Positions 38,356-48,282 are shown, counted from the first letter of the stretch. The stretch is 64,000 nucleotides of DNA from Cellvibrio sp. pealriver (GCF_001183545.1 NZ_KQ236688.1:2900895-2964894); one strand, 5' to 3'. Notes: generated by a model from the sequence alone, not told the origin. Program-made: numbers and translations.

Positions 38356-38562
38356 GTATTGCTTCTCAAGTTACATACTCTAAGGACACGCCAATAACGC
38401 CTAGACAGAGAGATTGGCATTAATTATATTTGGCCAGCTTAGCACGGCCTGTGTGAGCGCCTCTTGAAGATGGCGACATCCGGTCATGATGGATGCATAA
38501 GCGGCCACCAATGGCACCAAAATCAACTCATTACCCGCAATCGGTATCAGGAAGGATCCAGG

Positions 38563-39093
38563 ATGAAATCAAAGGGATTTACGTTATATGAACTGCTTAT
38601 CACTTTAGTGATTATCGGCATCACGCTTGCGATAGCCATTCCCAGTTTCAATAAACAACTTTACCAATCGCGAACAGAGGTAGCTGCACTCACGCTACTG
38701 GATGCCATTGAAACAAGCCGCTCCACCGCAATATTCAAAAATACCCGCACGATGCTGTTAGCTAACGATAAAAAATGGCACAGCGGGTGGATATTGTTTG
38801 TCGATAGCGATAATGACGGCACTTACGACGAAGACGAAACCATGATTCGTAGAGAGGGAACACTTACAGGCGTATCCATCAGCAGTGCAAAAGCGCCGAT
38901 GGATAGCTACATATCATTCATTGGTACGGGAGAGGGAAGAAAACCAGGGAAGGCAAATGCCGGGGCATTTTTGGCAGGAACGATAAAAATTTGCCCGGAA
39001 CAATATGGCAGCGGCTACGTACTTGTTCTATCGCGCGGCGGGCGAACGCGTATAGCCAAATTGCCTCCCGAAGAGTGCACCTTTACTCGCTGA
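38563..39093 (+). CDS. Second FimT/GspH-family pseudopilin
   Basis: A 176-residue pseudopilin with leader MKSKG and prepilin motif FTLYELLITLVIIGITLAIAIPSF. The core contains AIETSRSTAIFKNTRTML and an Asp-rich stretch (FVDSDNDGTYDEDE) that might bind calcium. The ATG at 38563 follows AAGGATCC with good spacing, and the longer frame is rejected. It stands alone on the plus strand and diverges from the pilus operon, so the two share an upstream region of about 200 bases. A paralogue of FimT is likely. Confidence 0.87.
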   Translation: MKSKGFTLYELLITLVIIGITLAIAIPSFNKQLYQSRTEVAALTLLDAIETSRSTAIFKNTRTMLLANDKKWHSGWILFVDSDNDGTYDEDETMIRREGTLTGVSISSAKAPMDSYISFIGTGEGRKPGKANAGAFLAGTIKICPEQYGSGYVLVLSRGGRTRIAKLPPEECTFTR

Positions 39094-39147
39094 GCAAGCT
39101 CTATTGCCAGCACGAACTAAGCGCTAATGTAATTTCCAACTGTATTT

Positions 39148-40086
39148 TTAAATCCGCAGCGCTTTAGGCAAGGAAAAACTAATATTTTCCGGAGTACCAT
39201 CCATTTCTATAGGAGCCTGTGCACCGCAGGCTTTTAATTTATCGATCACTTGTTTAACTAAAATTTCCGGCGCTGATGCTCCCGCTGTAATACCAATCGC
39301 CGTGCGATTTTGTATCCACTCAGGATTAATATCCTCCGGTCCGTCAATTAAATAACTTTCCGTACCGCAACGCTCTGCCAATTCGCGCAGACGATTTGAA
39401 TTGGATGAATTTGGGGACCCCACCACTAACACAAGATCGCATTCTAAGGCGAGCTGGCGCACTGCATCCTGGCGATTGGTAGTGGCGTAACAAATGTCGT
39501 CGCGACGAGGCCCTTGAATTTTGGGAAATTTATTACGCAGAGCCTCAATCACTTTGGCAGTATCATCCATGGATAAGGTCGTCTGTGTTACATAGGCAAT
39601 ATTTTCCGGGTCATTCACAATCAGCGCATCAACATCTGATTCATCTTCCACCAAATAAATAGCGCCACCATTACTGGTGTTGTACTGCCCCATAGTGCCT
39701 TCGACTTCCGGATGCCCTTCGTGACCAATCAGAATACATTCGCGCCCTTCGCGACTGTAACGCGTCACTTCAATATGCACTTTGGTCACTAGAGGACAGG
39801 TTGCATCAAACACTTGCAAACCACGCGCCTCTGCTTCCTGACGCACAGCTTGTGATACCCCGTGCGCACTGAAAATTAAAATAACATCATCCGGAACCTG
39901 TTCGACCTCATCGACAAAAATGGCTCCGCGCTCGCGCAAAGAATCCACCACAAATTTATTGTGTACAACTTCGTGGCGTACATAGATCGGGGCACCGAAC
40001 ACATCCAGAGCGCGATTTACAATATCAATCGCGCGATCAACGCCAGCACAAAAACCACGGGGATTAGCGAGTTTTATTTGCGTCAT
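39148..40086 (-). CDS. ispH: 4-hydroxy-3-methylbut-2-enyl diphosphate reductase
   Basis: The last enzyme of the MEP isoprenoid pathway, a [4Fe-4S] protein that makes IPP and DMAPP. It has 312 residues. The cluster cysteines are in [24 protein letters not shown] and the segment [11 protein letters not shown], and catalytic Glu and His residues are nearby ([25 protein letters not shown]). It starts 2 bases after fkpB and ends the ribF-ileS-lspA-fkpB-ispH cluster common in proteobacteria. Confidence 0.98.
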   Translation of the reverse strand: MTQIKLANPRGFCAGVDRAIDIVNRALDVFGAPIYVRHEVVHNKFVVDSLRERGAIFVDEVEQVPDDVILIFSAHGVSQAVRQEAEARGLQVFDATCPLVTKVHIEVTRYSREGRECILIGHEGHPEVEGTMGQYNTSNGGAIYLVEDESDVDALIVNDPENIAYVTQTTLSMDDTAKVIEALRNKFPKIQGPRRDDICYATTNRQDAVRQLALECDLVLVVGSPNSSNSNRLRELAERCGTESYLIDGPEDINPEWIQNRTAIGITAGASAPEILVKQVIDKLKACGAQAPIEMDGTPENISFSLPKALRI

Positions 40087-40088
40087 GA

Positions 40089-40538
40089 TCAGTGCACCTG
40101 AACCGGTTCGATTTTGATAATAGCTACTTCAAATAAAATATCGCGCCCTGCAAGCGGGTGATTAAAATCGACTACAACGACCTCATCATCGAATCGCTGA
40201 ACTACACCTGGCAACTCTGTTTTTTGCGCATCAGCAAATGACAGCATCAGTCCTTCACTCAACTCCAAGTCAGGGCTGAATTGGCTGCGGGCAATCTCTT
40301 GAATATTATTCGGGTTACGCTGGCCAAAACCGTCTTCCGGTTTAATCACCAACGTTTTGTGCTCGCCCTCAAGCATGCCGAACAATGCTTTCTCGAAGCC
40401 GGGCAACAAATTACCATCACCCACAGTAAACGTAGCGGGATCGCGCTCAAAATTGGAGTCAACAATATCGCCATTATCTAATTGCAACGCAAAATGCAGG
40501 GTAATTTTGGTACCTGGTCCAATTGCCAAATCACGCAT
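40089..40538 (-). CDS. fkpB: FKBP-type peptidyl-prolyl isomerase (SlpA type)
   Basis: A small cytoplasmic FKBP of 149 residues with the SlyD-like insert domain. The FKBP core is at both ends ([55 protein letters not shown]). Its ATG overlaps the lspA stop by 8 bases, indicating coupled translation. The lspA-fkpB-ispH order identifies it. Confidence 0.94.
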   Translation of the reverse strand: MRDLAIGPGTKITLHFALQLDNGDIVDSNFERDPATFTVGDGNLLPGFEKALFGMLEGEHKTLVIKPEDGFGQRNPNNIQEIARSQFSPDLELSEGLMLSFADAQKTELPGVVQRFDDEVVVVDFNHPLAGRDILFEVAIIKIEPVQVH

Positions 40539-41088
40539 TTTTTGAATTCTCTTTACTATTTTCTTTACTGAATAACATATCGATAATCAATACAACAGCG
40601 CCTAAACTGATCGCCGAATCAGCAAGATTGAATGCAGGCCAATAATTATCCTGGTAATGCACCACAATAAAGTCCACCACATGCCCCAGCACAATCCGGT
40701 CATACAAATTGCCTATAGCGCCACCTAAAATAAACGCCAAAGCAAAAGCTTCACGTGGCTTTTGTTGGACACAGCGCGCTATCCATACACTTAATAGCAC
40801 GCTAGCCACTAACGCAATCACCGCAAAAAACCAACGCTGCCAACCGCCGGCATCAGCAAGAAAACTAAATGCCGCGCCGGTGTTATAGGCCAAGGTAAAA
40901 TTGAAAAACGACGTAAACACCAAGGTTTCGCCATACTCAAAGGCGGCTTCAATTGCGTGCTTGCTGGCTTGATCCAAAGCCACAATCACAAGCGCAACGA
41001 CATACCAAAACCAGGCTTTCTGATAAATTTTCAACGGCAATACCCACTGAGTTTCATTAAGCAAAGTGACGGGATTCACCCGCACCAT
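40531..41088 (-). CDS. lspA: Lipoprotein signal peptidase
   Basis: An inner-membrane aspartic protease (signal peptidase II) that trims lipidated prolipoproteins. It has about 185 residues and four membrane segments. Conserved boxes: [45 protein letters not shown] (catalytic Asp) and [14 protein letters not shown] (second catalytic Asp). The start is uncertain. The ATG at 41088 overlaps the end of ileS by 32 bases and is preferred to the longer frame, but it has a poor ribosome site. Shorter GTG starts are possible. Confidence 0.93.
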   Translation of the reverse strand: MVRVNPVTLLNETQWVLPLKIYQKAWFWYVVALVIVALDQASKHAIEAAFEYGETLVFTSFFNFTLAYNTGAAFSFLADAGGWQRWFFAVIALVASVLLSVWIARCVQQKPREAFALAFILGGAIGNLYDRIVLGHVVDFIVVHYQDNYWPAFNLADSAISLGAVVLIIDMLFSKENSKENSKNA

Positions 41089-43855
41089 CAACGTTTTCCA
41101 CGCAACGCAAACAAATGGTTGGATGCGCGGCGTTAGCACCTACGTCGGCGCGATGATGCCAGCAGCGCTCGCATTTAGCGTGCTCTGATTTTTTCACTGC
41201 CACCTGAAGACCGGCAACATCAGTTACCTCGGCTTGCTGGGCCTGAGCCAAGGGGCGAATCTCAGCAGTAGACGTAATCAGAACAAAGCGCAATTCATTG
41301 GCGAGTTTTTGTAACTCGCTTTGCAATTTTTCGTCGCAATACAAAATCACTTCCGCGCCCAATGAACCGCCAACCTCACCAGCAGTACGCTTTGCTTCAA
41401 GCACTTTATTTACGGCATCTTTGACTTGGGCGATCAAATCCCAGTAGCTGTCAGCAAAGGAATCCGCTGGCATGGCTGGCAATGCGTACCACTCTGCAAC
41501 AAACACATTGGCTTCGCGCTCGCCGGCAATTTCTTTCCAAATTTCATCGGCGGTGAAACTTAAAATCGGCGCGATCCAGCGCACCATAGCTTCGATCACA
41601 TGTTGCAATGCCGTCTGTGCCGAGCGGCGCGCCAGTGCATCACCTTTTACGGTGTATTGGCGATCTTTAATAATATCGAGATAGAAACCACCCAATTCCA
41701 CCACACAGAAGTTGTGTAGCTTTTGGTAGATCAAATGCAATTGGTAGCTGTCGTAGGCAGCGATAATTTCTTGCTGCAACTGCGCCGTTCGCGCCACAAT
41801 CCAGCGATCCAACTGCAACATATTTTCTGGCGCGACCGCATCTGTCGCCGGATTAAAGCCGGTCAAGTTAGACAAAATAAAACGCGCGGTATTGCGAATA
41901 CGGCGATAAGAATCAGCGGTGCGTTTTAGAATTTCATCGGACACGCTCATCTCGGTGCTGAAATCCGTTGCCGCGACCCACAGGCGCAATACATCTGCGC
42001 CCAAATCATTCACGACTTTTTGCGGCGGAATCACATTGCCAATCGACTTGGACATTTTGCGCCCTTGCGCATCCACCACAAAACCGTGGGTTAATACGGT
42101 TTTGTAGGGCGGCACGGCGTGCATCGCCATAGAGGTTTTCAGTGATGACTGGAACCAGCCGCGATGTTGATCTGAACCTTCCAGATATAAATCCGCAGGG
42201 AAACGCAAACCGGCGCGCTGGGCGAGTACTGCAAAATGGGTAACGCCGGAATCGAACCAAACATCCAATGTGTCGGTGACTTTTTGGTATTTATCGGCAT
42301 CGGCACCAAGCAGTTCGGCCGCATCCAATTCAAACCAGGCATCCATCCCGCTTTGCTCAACTTTTTGCGCAACCGCTTCAATCAAACGTGCAGTTTCCGG
42401 ATGCAATTCTTGTGTTTCTTTATTCACAAACAGCGCGATGGGCACACCCCAAGTACGCTGACGCGAGATACACCAATCTGGTGAAGTAGCAAGCATGGCA
42501 TCAATCCGCGCCTTACCCCAATCCGGCACCCATTGCACCCCATCAACGGCTTTTGCCACTTGATCACGCAAATTATTTTTGCCCATGCTCACAAACCATT
42601 GCGGCGTAGCACGGAAGATTAACGGGGTTTTAGTGCGCCAGCAGTGCGGGAAGCTGTGAGTGATTTTGCCTTGGGCGAGCAGTGCATTTTTTTCAATTAA
42701 CAAAGCGATGACTTTTTCATCCACTTTGTAAACATGATCGCCCGCAAAAATCTCTACGTTGGGGCGATAGGTGCCGTGATCGTCGATGTAATTGAGTGTG
42801 CCGATTCCATATTTCAAACCGACATTAAAGTCGTCGGCACCATGATCCGGTGCGGTGTGCACAAAACCGGTACCGGCATCGGTCGTGACGTGATCGCCAA
42901 GAATCACCGGCACCTGACGCGCATAGAAAGGATGTTGCAGCAACAGTTTTTCCAGCGCCGCGCCTTTTACACGACCAACGATTTCATGACTTTCGATTTT
43001 TGCACGCGCAAGCACGCTACCAATTAAGGTTTCAGCAACCAGCAGACGTTCGTCACCAACTTGTACCAAGGCGTAATCCACTTCGGCATTGGCAGAAACT
43101 GCTTGGTTTGCCGGAAGAGTCCAAGGCGTGGTAGTCCAAATGACTAAGGAAATTTTTCCGCTGCCGCTTAATTCGGAAATGACTTTTTCAATCGCAGCCT
43201 GATCGACAAACGCAAATTTTACGTCGATAGAAAAAGAGGTTTTATCTTGATATTCCACTTCCGCTTCAGCCAGTGCAGAACCACCGACCACGCTCCAGTA
43301 CACAGGTTTAAACCCTTTGTGCAGATGGCCGTTTTCAGCGATTTTGCCGAGCGCGCGAATAATGTCCGCTTCAAATTTGTAATCCATGGTGAGATAGGGT
43401 TTGTCCCACTCACCTAAAACCCCCAAGCGTACAAAGTCAGCTTTCTGGCCATCCACTTGTTTGGCGGCGTATTCGCGACATTTGTTGCGGAAGGTTTTTA
43501 CATCGACTTTATCGCCCGCTTTGCCGATTTTTTTCTCCACGTTGTGCTCAATGGGCAAACCGTGACAATCCCAACCAGGCACATAGGGCGCATCAAAACC
43601 GCTCAGGGTTTTGCTTTTGACGATGATGTCTTTAAGAATTTTGTTAACCGCGTGACCGATATGAATATCGCCATTCGCATAGGGTGGGCCGTCGTGCAAA
43701 ATAAATTGCTCGCGCCCTGCACGCGCTGCACGAATTTGTTGATACAAATCGCTCGCTTGCCATTGTTTGAGCATGTCCGGCTCGCGCTGGGCGAGGTTTG
43801 CTTTCATCGCAAAACCGGTGTTGGGCAAATTCAGTGTGGCTTTGTAATCAGTCAT
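41057..43855 (-). CDS. ileS: Isoleucyl-tRNA synthetase
   Basis: A class I aminoacyl-tRNA synthetase of 932 residues, the length of the bacterial type 1 enzyme. The ATP-site motifs are [12 protein letters not shown] near residue 60 and KMSKS ([10 protein letters not shown]) near residue 605. An editing (CP1) domain is inserted between them. The C-terminal zinc site is visible as CERCWHH and CLRC. It lies 28 bases after ribF and overlaps lspA. Confidence 0.98.
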   Translation of the reverse strand: MTDYKATLNLPNTGFAMKANLAQREPDMLKQWQASDLYQQIRAARAGREQFILHDGPPYANGDIHIGHAVNKILKDIIVKSKTLSGFDAPYVPGWDCHGLPIEHNVEKKIGKAGDKVDVKTFRNKCREYAAKQVDGQKADFVRLGVLGEWDKPYLTMDYKFEADIIRALGKIAENGHLHKGFKPVYWSVVGGSALAEAEVEYQDKTSFSIDVKFAFVDQAAIEKVISELSGSGKISLVIWTTTPWTLPANQAVSANAEVDYALVQVGDERLLVAETLIGSVLARAKIESHEIVGRVKGAALEKLLLQHPFYARQVPVILGDHVTTDAGTGFVHTAPDHGADDFNVGLKYGIGTLNYIDDHGTYRPNVEIFAGDHVYKVDEKVIALLIEKNALLAQGKITHSFPHCWRTKTPLIFRATPQWFVSMGKNNLRDQVAKAVDGVQWVPDWGKARIDAMLATSPDWCISRQRTWGVPIALFVNKETQELHPETARLIEAVAQKVEQSGMDAWFELDAAELLGADADKYQKVTDTLDVWFDSGVTHFAVLAQRAGLRFPADLYLEGSDQHRGWFQSSLKTSMAMHAVPPYKTVLTHGFVVDAQGRKMSKSIGNVIPPQKVVNDLGADVLRLWVAATDFSTEMSVSDEILKRTADSYRRIRNTARFILSNLTGFNPATDAVAPENMLQLDRWIVARTAQLQQEIIAAYDSYQLHLIYQKLHNFCVVELGGFYLDIIKDRQYTVKGDALARRSAQTALQHVIEAMVRWIAPILSFTADEIWKEIAGEREANVFVAEWYALPAMPADSFADSYWDLIAQVKDAVNKVLEAKRTAGEVGGSLGAEVILYCDEKLQSELQKLANELRFVLITSTAEIRPLAQAQQAEVTDVAGLQVAVKKSEHAKCERCWHHRADVGANAAHPTICLRCVENVDGAGESRHFA

Positions 43856-43883
43856 GATTCACGGTCAACTTTGTTAACGATAA

Positions 43884-44837
43884 TTAAACAGGGAAGTGTG
43901 AGAAAAATTGTCGGGCTTGGGCAATGTCCGTTTGCAATTGCAGTTGCAGCTCTTCCAATGAATTGAATTTTTTTTCATCGCGCAATTTTGAATGAAAAAT
44001 CACATCGATCATTTCGCCATAGATGGTGCGCGTGAAATCAAACAGGTGTACTTCAAGTAACGGTTTTTTGTCGCCCGTTACTGTTGGGCGAACACCAATA
44101 TTGGCAACTCCCTGCTGTGTACTGCCATCGCGAAATTTTACCGAGACAGTAAACACACCATGCAGCGGTGAACGATACCGATGCAAATGCACATTCGCCG
44201 TAGGCACACCCAATTGGCGACCCAATTGTTGCCCGTAGCCGATGCGTCCGTGAATGCTGTAGGGTTTTCCAAGCAAAATTTCCGCTTGCGCAAAATCGCC
44301 TGCTTCAAGCAATTGCCGGATGCGCGTGCTGCTGACACGCTCACCCTTTATTTCCAGAGTACAGGTATCGCTTACATCAAAACCGCGCTCGCTACCGATG
44401 CGCTGCAGGAGCGCAAAGTCGCCGCGGCGATCACAGCCAAAGCGAAAATCATCGCCCACAACCAAGTGTTTGATCGCCAAACCATCAAGCAGAACTTTTT
44501 GCACAAAAGCTTCGGCAGAAAGGCTGCGCAAGGAGTCGTTAAAGCGTACACAGAGTACGCGCTGGACACCGGCAGCGAGCAGTGCCTGAATTTTATCGCG
44601 CAGGCGCATCAATCGTGCAGGTGCTTTATCGCGCGAAAAAAATTCGTGCGGTTGGGGCTCGAATACAATGACCACTGCAGGCAAGTTATGGTGTTTGGCA
44701 ACATCAATCAGTTGCCGAAGGATGGCCTGATGACCAAGGTGCACGCCATCAAATGAACCGATAGTTGCCACGCAGCCACGGTGCCAGGGGCGCAGGTTGT
44801 GTAACCCGCGAATAAACGCATGTGCCGCTGGATTCAC
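43884..44837 (-). CDS. ribF: Bifunctional riboflavin kinase / FAD synthetase
   Basis: It makes FMN from riboflavin and then FAD. The N-terminal FAD synthetase domain has CVATIGSFDGVHLGHQ (nucleotide binding) and SSTRIRQLL. The C-terminal kinase domain has LGRQLGVPTANVHL. The GTG at 44837 gives 317 residues, near the family length (about 310), with a GAGG ribosome site 11 bases upstream. The frame extends over the murJ end without support. A 20-bp tandem repeat lies just before the gene. Confidence 0.95.
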   Translation of the reverse strand: MNPAAHAFIRGLHNLRPWHRGCVATIGSFDGVHLGHQAILRQLIDVAKHHNLPAVVIVFEPQPHEFFSRDKAPARLMRLRDKIQALLAAGVQRVLCVRFNDSLRSLSAEAFVQKVLLDGLAIKHLVVGDDFRFGCDRRGDFALLQRIGSERGFDVSDTCTLEIKGERVSSTRIRQLLEAGDFAQAEILLGKPYSIHGRIGYGQQLGRQLGVPTANVHLHRYRSPLHGVFTVSVKFRDGSTQQGVANIGVRPTVTGDKKPLLEVHLFDFTRTIYGEMIDVIFHSKLRDEKKFNSLEELQLQLQTDIAQARQFFSHFPV

Positions 44838-44850
44838 TCGTGTACTGACC

Positions 44851-44890
44851 TCGCCCTGATTTGCCACAGCTCGCCTTGATTTGCCACAAA
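44851..44890. repeat. 20-bp tandem repeat, two units, before ribF
   Basis: Units at 44851-44870 and 44871-44890 (TCGCCCTGATTTGCCACAGC and a copy differing at two or three positions) lie 14 bases upstream of the ribF start, inside its leader. Confidence 0.85.
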
Positions 44891-44994
44891 GTGGCCGGAA
44901 AAATCGCCCAAAAAATAAGGCGGGCAGTATACAGGAGCGGCGGCACCTGAGCCTACCCCGTGGAAAATCCGGACAAATGCGCCGGCGGATGAGA

Positions 44995-46614
44995 TTACTG
45001 CTGTGCTTTGAAATCCCGCAAACGGACACCAACGGCAAATAACGCCGCTAAATAGACCGCCAACCCCGCCATGCAGACCAACGCCAAACGCAGGATTCGC
45101 TCCATCGCACCCCACTCTGCCCACAGGTTCCACACCCAGAGGAACCCAAGCAACACGCCGACCATCGCCAAATTCGCCGCGCCATAGCGCAACCACAGCC
45201 TTGGCCAGCTAGCCGCAGGGTGATAAACACCGCCCTTGCGCAAGCCGCGATACAACAAATACGCGTTGACGTAGGCCGCCATTGCGGTGGTGAAGGCGAG
45301 CCCCACATGGCCGAGCCCCCAGAGCATAACCAAAGGAACAACCACGATGGGCTTCATCACAATATTGGCAAAGATGGCGATAATTCCGGTGCGCACTGGG
45401 GTTTTCATATCCTGCCGCGCAAAATAACCCGGCACCAACACCTTGATCAGCATGAACGCAAACAGCCCTAGCGCGTAGGCTTTGAGGCTGTAGGACGACA
45501 TCAAAATATCATCCTGTTTCATCTCGCCGTGATAGAACAGCGTGTACAGAATCGGCTCGGCCAGAATGATCAGTGCCAATGTTGCAGGCAGTGCGATGAG
45601 CACCACAAAGCGGATCGCCCAATCCAGCATCTGGCTGAATTTTTCGCCCGACTGCGCCGCGCTCAAGCGCGATAAACCGGGCATGATCACCGTCGCAATC
45701 GCAACGCCAAACACCCCGAGCGGCAACTCCACTAAACGATCGGAATAGAACAGCCAACTCACTGCACCATCGCCCAACATGGTGGCAATCACCGAATCCA
45801 GCAGCAGGTTCAATTGGCTTACGGATACTCCAAACAGCGCCGGTGCCATCAAAACCAAAATGCGCTTTACGCCGGGGTGCGACCAATCCAACTTGGGCGA
45901 TGGCAACAAATGAATTTGTTTTAAAAACGGCAGCTGGAACAGCAGCGAAAACACACCGGCGGCCACAATACTCCACGCCAATGCATACGCAGGGCTGGAG
46001 AAGAAATCCGCCACCAGCAGCGCCGCAGCGATCATAAAAATATTGAGGAAAACCGGAGTGACCGCCGGAATCGCAAAGCGGTCGTAGCTATTTAGAATCG
46101 CACCGGCAAATCCCGTCAGGGAGATCAACATCAAATAGGGAAACGTGATGCGCACCAGCTCGACCAGCAGCGAAAACTTTTCTGGCTCATCGGCGTAACC
46201 GTAACCAAATACAAAAGCAAAACCGACTGCGCCGACCAACCCCAACAGGGTGAATAACAGGAGCATCGAGCCGAGACAACCGGCGACTTTATCGACCAAT
46301 TCTTTTACGGCGGCGTGGGAGCCTTTCTCGCGATACTCGGACAACACCGGAATAAACGCCTGGGAAAAAGCACCCTCGGCAAACAAGCGTCGGAAAAAAT
46401 TGGGAATTTTTTGCGCGATGGCAAAGGCATCCATCGCCCCGCCCGCACCCAGCACATTCGCCAGCACAATGTCGCGCACCAGCCCCAGCACACGCGACAC
46501 CATGGTCATCGAACCGGTCAGCAAACTGGAGCGCAACAAGCTGCGCGGTTTGGCGGTGACGGTCGAAGGCGGCTGGTCTTTGGAAGGCGGGGTTGGCAAC
46601 TCGGAATCTGACAC
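44995..46614 (-). CDS. murJ: Lipid II flippase MurJ
   Basis: It moves the peptidoglycan precursor lipid II across the inner membrane. It has 539 residues and about 14 membrane segments. MviN-family blocks: MTMVSRVLGLVRDIVLANVLGAG, NFFRRLFAEGAFSQAFIPVL and YFARQDMKTPVRTG. The N-terminal tail of about 25 residues is longer than usual and polar. The start is a GTG with AGGA seven bases upstream. ribF follows after about 157 bases. Confidence 0.95.
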   Translation of the reverse strand: MSDSELPTPPSKDQPPSTVTAKPRSLLRSSLLTGSMTMVSRVLGLVRDIVLANVLGAGGAMDAFAIAQKIPNFFRRLFAEGAFSQAFIPVLSEYREKGSHAAVKELVDKVAGCLGSMLLLFTLLGLVGAVGFAFVFGYGYADEPEKFSLLVELVRITFPYLMLISLTGFAGAILNSYDRFAIPAVTPVFLNIFMIAAALLVADFFSSPAYALAWSIVAAGVFSLLFQLPFLKQIHLLPSPKLDWSHPGVKRILVLMAPALFGVSVSQLNLLLDSVIATMLGDGAVSWLFYSDRLVELPLGVFGVAIATVIMPGLSRLSAAQSGEKFSQMLDWAIRFVVLIALPATLALIILAEPILYTLFYHGEMKQDDILMSSYSLKAYALGLFAFMLIKVLVPGYFARQDMKTPVRTGIIAIFANIVMKPIVVVPLVMLWGLGHVGLAFTTAMAAYVNAYLLYRGLRKGGVYHPAASWPRLWLRYGAANLAMVGVLLGFLWVWNLWAEWGAMERILRLALVCMAGLAVYLAALFAVGVRLRDFKAQQ

Positions 46615-46704
46615 GGAACAATCCTGTGCGGATGAAAAGATGCCGCATTATCCACGGCTGATATACTCGGGGACAACACCCGTATCGCACTCAAGGAGAA
46701 AGTC

Positions 46705-47463
46705 ATGGTTAAAGTATCACTTGGGCTTGCCGGTTTTATCATCGGCGGCCTCTCGCTTATCGCCTGCGAACAAAAGAGCACCACTATCGAAACCAGTGTC
46801 CCACCACCAACTTCCGCACCCAGCAAGCAGATGCACCCCAGCTGGGATGCCGACAACAATGGCGTTAATGATTGCGAGACCAACGGCAGCTGCGACCATA
46901 GTATCGACTACACCCAGCCGCGCCCCGCTGCGGTGGCCACGCCCACATTCGATTGTGCAAGCGTCGAGGAAGGTAGCACCGAGCATTTAATCTGCCAGGA
47001 ACCCGCACTCGCGCAATTGGATAACACCCTCACCAGCATCTATAAGGCCGCCTCCGCAAAAGTGGCACCTGAGCAATCTGCAACCCTCACTGCAGAACAG
47101 CGCGGTTGGATCAAAGGACGCAATGATTGCTGGAAAGCAGAGGATAAATTTGCCTGTATCAAAACCCAATACGAGCGCCGCATCGCCGAGCTACAAGCGC
47201 GCTATGCATTAGTCGCCGCCAATGGCCCCATCCGCTTCCAGTGCGGGGCGACCGCCGGTGAACTATCGGTAACGTTTTACCAAAGCACCCCGCTGACCTT
47301 GATCGCCCAGCGCGATGATGAAGAATCACTTATGTATATTGCTCCCGCCGCCAGTGGCAGCAAGTATGAAGGCCGCACTGAAAGCTTCTGGGAACACCAG
47401 GGCGAAGCGCGCGTGACATGGGGTTATGGCACACCTGAATTCACTTGCACCAAAATCCAGTAA
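46705..47463 (+). CDS. Lipoprotein with LprI-like and MliC-like domains
   Basis: A 252-residue lipoprotein (signal ending GLSLIAC, Cys near 21). An Asp/Asn-rich spacer comes first (SWDADNNGVNDCETNGSCDH, which resembles a calcium loop). An LprI/DUF1311 domain follows (residues about 92-165: FDCASVEEGSTEHLICQ, EQRGWIKGRNDCW). The C-terminus is like MliC, the membrane-bound inhibitor of c-type lysozyme (RFQCGATAGELSVTFYQ, ESLMYIAPAASGSKYEG). Both domains occur in lysozyme-related envelope proteins, so protection against lysozyme is the best guess. AAGGAGA precedes the ATG. Confidence 0.85.
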   Translation: MVKVSLGLAGFIIGGLSLIACEQKSTTIETSVPPPTSAPSKQMHPSWDADNNGVNDCETNGSCDHSIDYTQPRPAAVATPTFDCASVEEGSTEHLICQEPALAQLDNTLTSIYKAASAKVAPEQSATLTAEQRGWIKGRNDCWKAEDKFACIKTQYERRIAELQARYALVAANGPIRFQCGATAGELSVTFYQSTPLTLIAQRDDEESLMYIAPAASGSKYEGRTESFWEHQGEARVTWGYGTPEFTCTKIQ

Positions 47464-47471
47464 AAATCTGT

Positions 47472-47500
47472 TTGACATTCAACGCACCAAACAATACTGT
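47472..47500 (+). promoter_or_regulatory. Predicted yebG promoter
   Basis: TTGACA (47472-47477) and TACTGT (47495-47500) are exactly 17 bases apart. The -10 is part of the LexA box, so LexA binding would block it directly. Confidence 0.6.
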
Positions 47501-47514
47501 ATATAAAAACAGTA
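47495..47514. promoter_or_regulatory. LexA (SOS) box of yebG
   Basis: TACTGTATATAAAAACAGTA matches the enterobacterial SOS box (CTGT-N8-ACAG core with TA flanks), with an AT-only centre. It lies 24 bases before the yebG start. Confidence 0.93.
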
Positions 47515-47537
47515 ACAACACTTTCGAGGGTTTACCC

Positions 47538-47831
47538 ATGGCAGTAGTCGCCGTATGGCTATGTGATCGGGATGGCAGCATGTTTGAAGATAGAAAAGTC
47601 GCAGAAGAGCACGATAAGTATCTGGAGCTGGCCGCCAATATCACTCAATTAATTGAAGACAATATTCCCGGCATCGATGAACAGCACAGCGAAGCCATCG
47701 GTATTTTGTTAGCCCAACGCCGCGAGTTATTGGCCAAAGCCTGCAAGGGCAAACCCGATGAATTATTACAGCCTTTCACTTATGAAAAGCCTGTAACCCT
47801 GAACAGCAAAACCACCCCCGCCAAGGACTAG
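47538..47831 (+). CDS. yebG: YebG family DNA-damage-inducible protein
   Basis: A 97-residue small protein of the YebG family (MAVVAVWLCDRDGSMFEDRK, AEEHDKYLELAANITQLIE, HSEAIGILLAQRRELLAKA). YebG is a LexA-regulated SOS protein of unknown biochemical role in enterics. The ATG at 47538 follows GAGGG at 7 bases, and the longer frame would run through the LexA box. Family, promoter and operator agree, which makes the SOS assignment strong. Confidence 0.93.
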   Translation: MAVVAVWLCDRDGSMFEDRKVAEEHDKYLELAANITQLIEDNIPGIDEQHSEAIGILLAQRRELLAKACKGKPDELLQPFTYEKPVTLNSKTTPAKD

Positions 47832-47859
47832 GAACACCAGGCAGAGGTAGTTGCTGCAA

Positions 47860-47915
47860 GTACCGGTTCGCCCACATAGCCGGTACAGCCAATCGCCGCC
47901 CACACAGCGATTGGC
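47860..47915. repeat. Two adjacent hairpins with different stems and a shared loop
   Basis: Hairpin 1 pairs GTACCGG (47860-47866) with CCGGTAC (47880-47886). Hairpin 2 pairs GCCAATCGC (47888-47896) with GCGATTGGC (47907-47915). One base separates them. The stems differ completely, but the loops share CGCCCACA(T/C)A. They lie just after yebG, on the 5' side of the candidate RNA at 47938-48196. Neither has a T-run. Confidence 0.8.
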
Positions 47916-47937
47916 AACAAACACCTGAATTCACTAA

Positions 47938-48196
47938 GGGGCAGCTTTGGCAGCCCCAGCGCCTTCAGTGGTTTGTAACGTGTAAGAGTGAGCTTTTTGG
48001 ATGTGAAGTGACTTCTCCCCAGCGGTGACTTCTCCATCCAACTGGCTCACTTGCTTCCAATGACTCATTACAGACAGGTCGTTCAGCCACACCTGATTTC
48101 TGTAATGGGCTGCTTTTGCCACCGCACCTTTCTTTTGGCGACTGCCCTTTTAGGGGGCTGCCGTTAGGGAAACCTCAACGGGTGTGGTGGTTTTTT
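47938..48196 (+). ncRNA. Candidate structured RNA ending in an intrinsic terminator
   Basis: Successive helices can be paired on the plus strand: 47938-47942 with 47953-47957; 47987-47993 with 48045-48051, enclosing 47997-48003 with 48035-48041 and 48005-48009 with 48028-48032; 48066-48079 with 48091-48107 (9 plus 5 bp, 3-base bulge); and a branched 3' domain. In that domain 48119-48127 pairs with 48182-48190 around a GCCC/GGGC hairpin and a CCGTT/AACGG hairpin capped by a GAAA tetraloop. Six T (48191-48196) follow directly. It could be the 3' end of the SOS-induced yebG transcript or a leader of the gene at 48283, whose start is 87 bases on. I do not recognise the class. A minus-strand frame of 62 codons (47934-48122) overlaps it and is less convincing. 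Confidence 0.5.
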
Positions 48197-48282
48197 ATCG
48201 CCTTCCAGTATTAAAAAGCCCATGCAATTGCACCAAATTCAACTAAAGTAATGGGATTGTATACTAGTGTAGGACTTCACCA

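Noticed and set aside
47934..48122. Minus-strand frame of 62 codons (GTG start, weak AAAGG upstream).
   Set aside because: It overlaps the strongly structured stretch with a plus-strand terminator, has no recognisable domain, and an equally long frame exists in another phase. Kept only as an alternative to the RNA.
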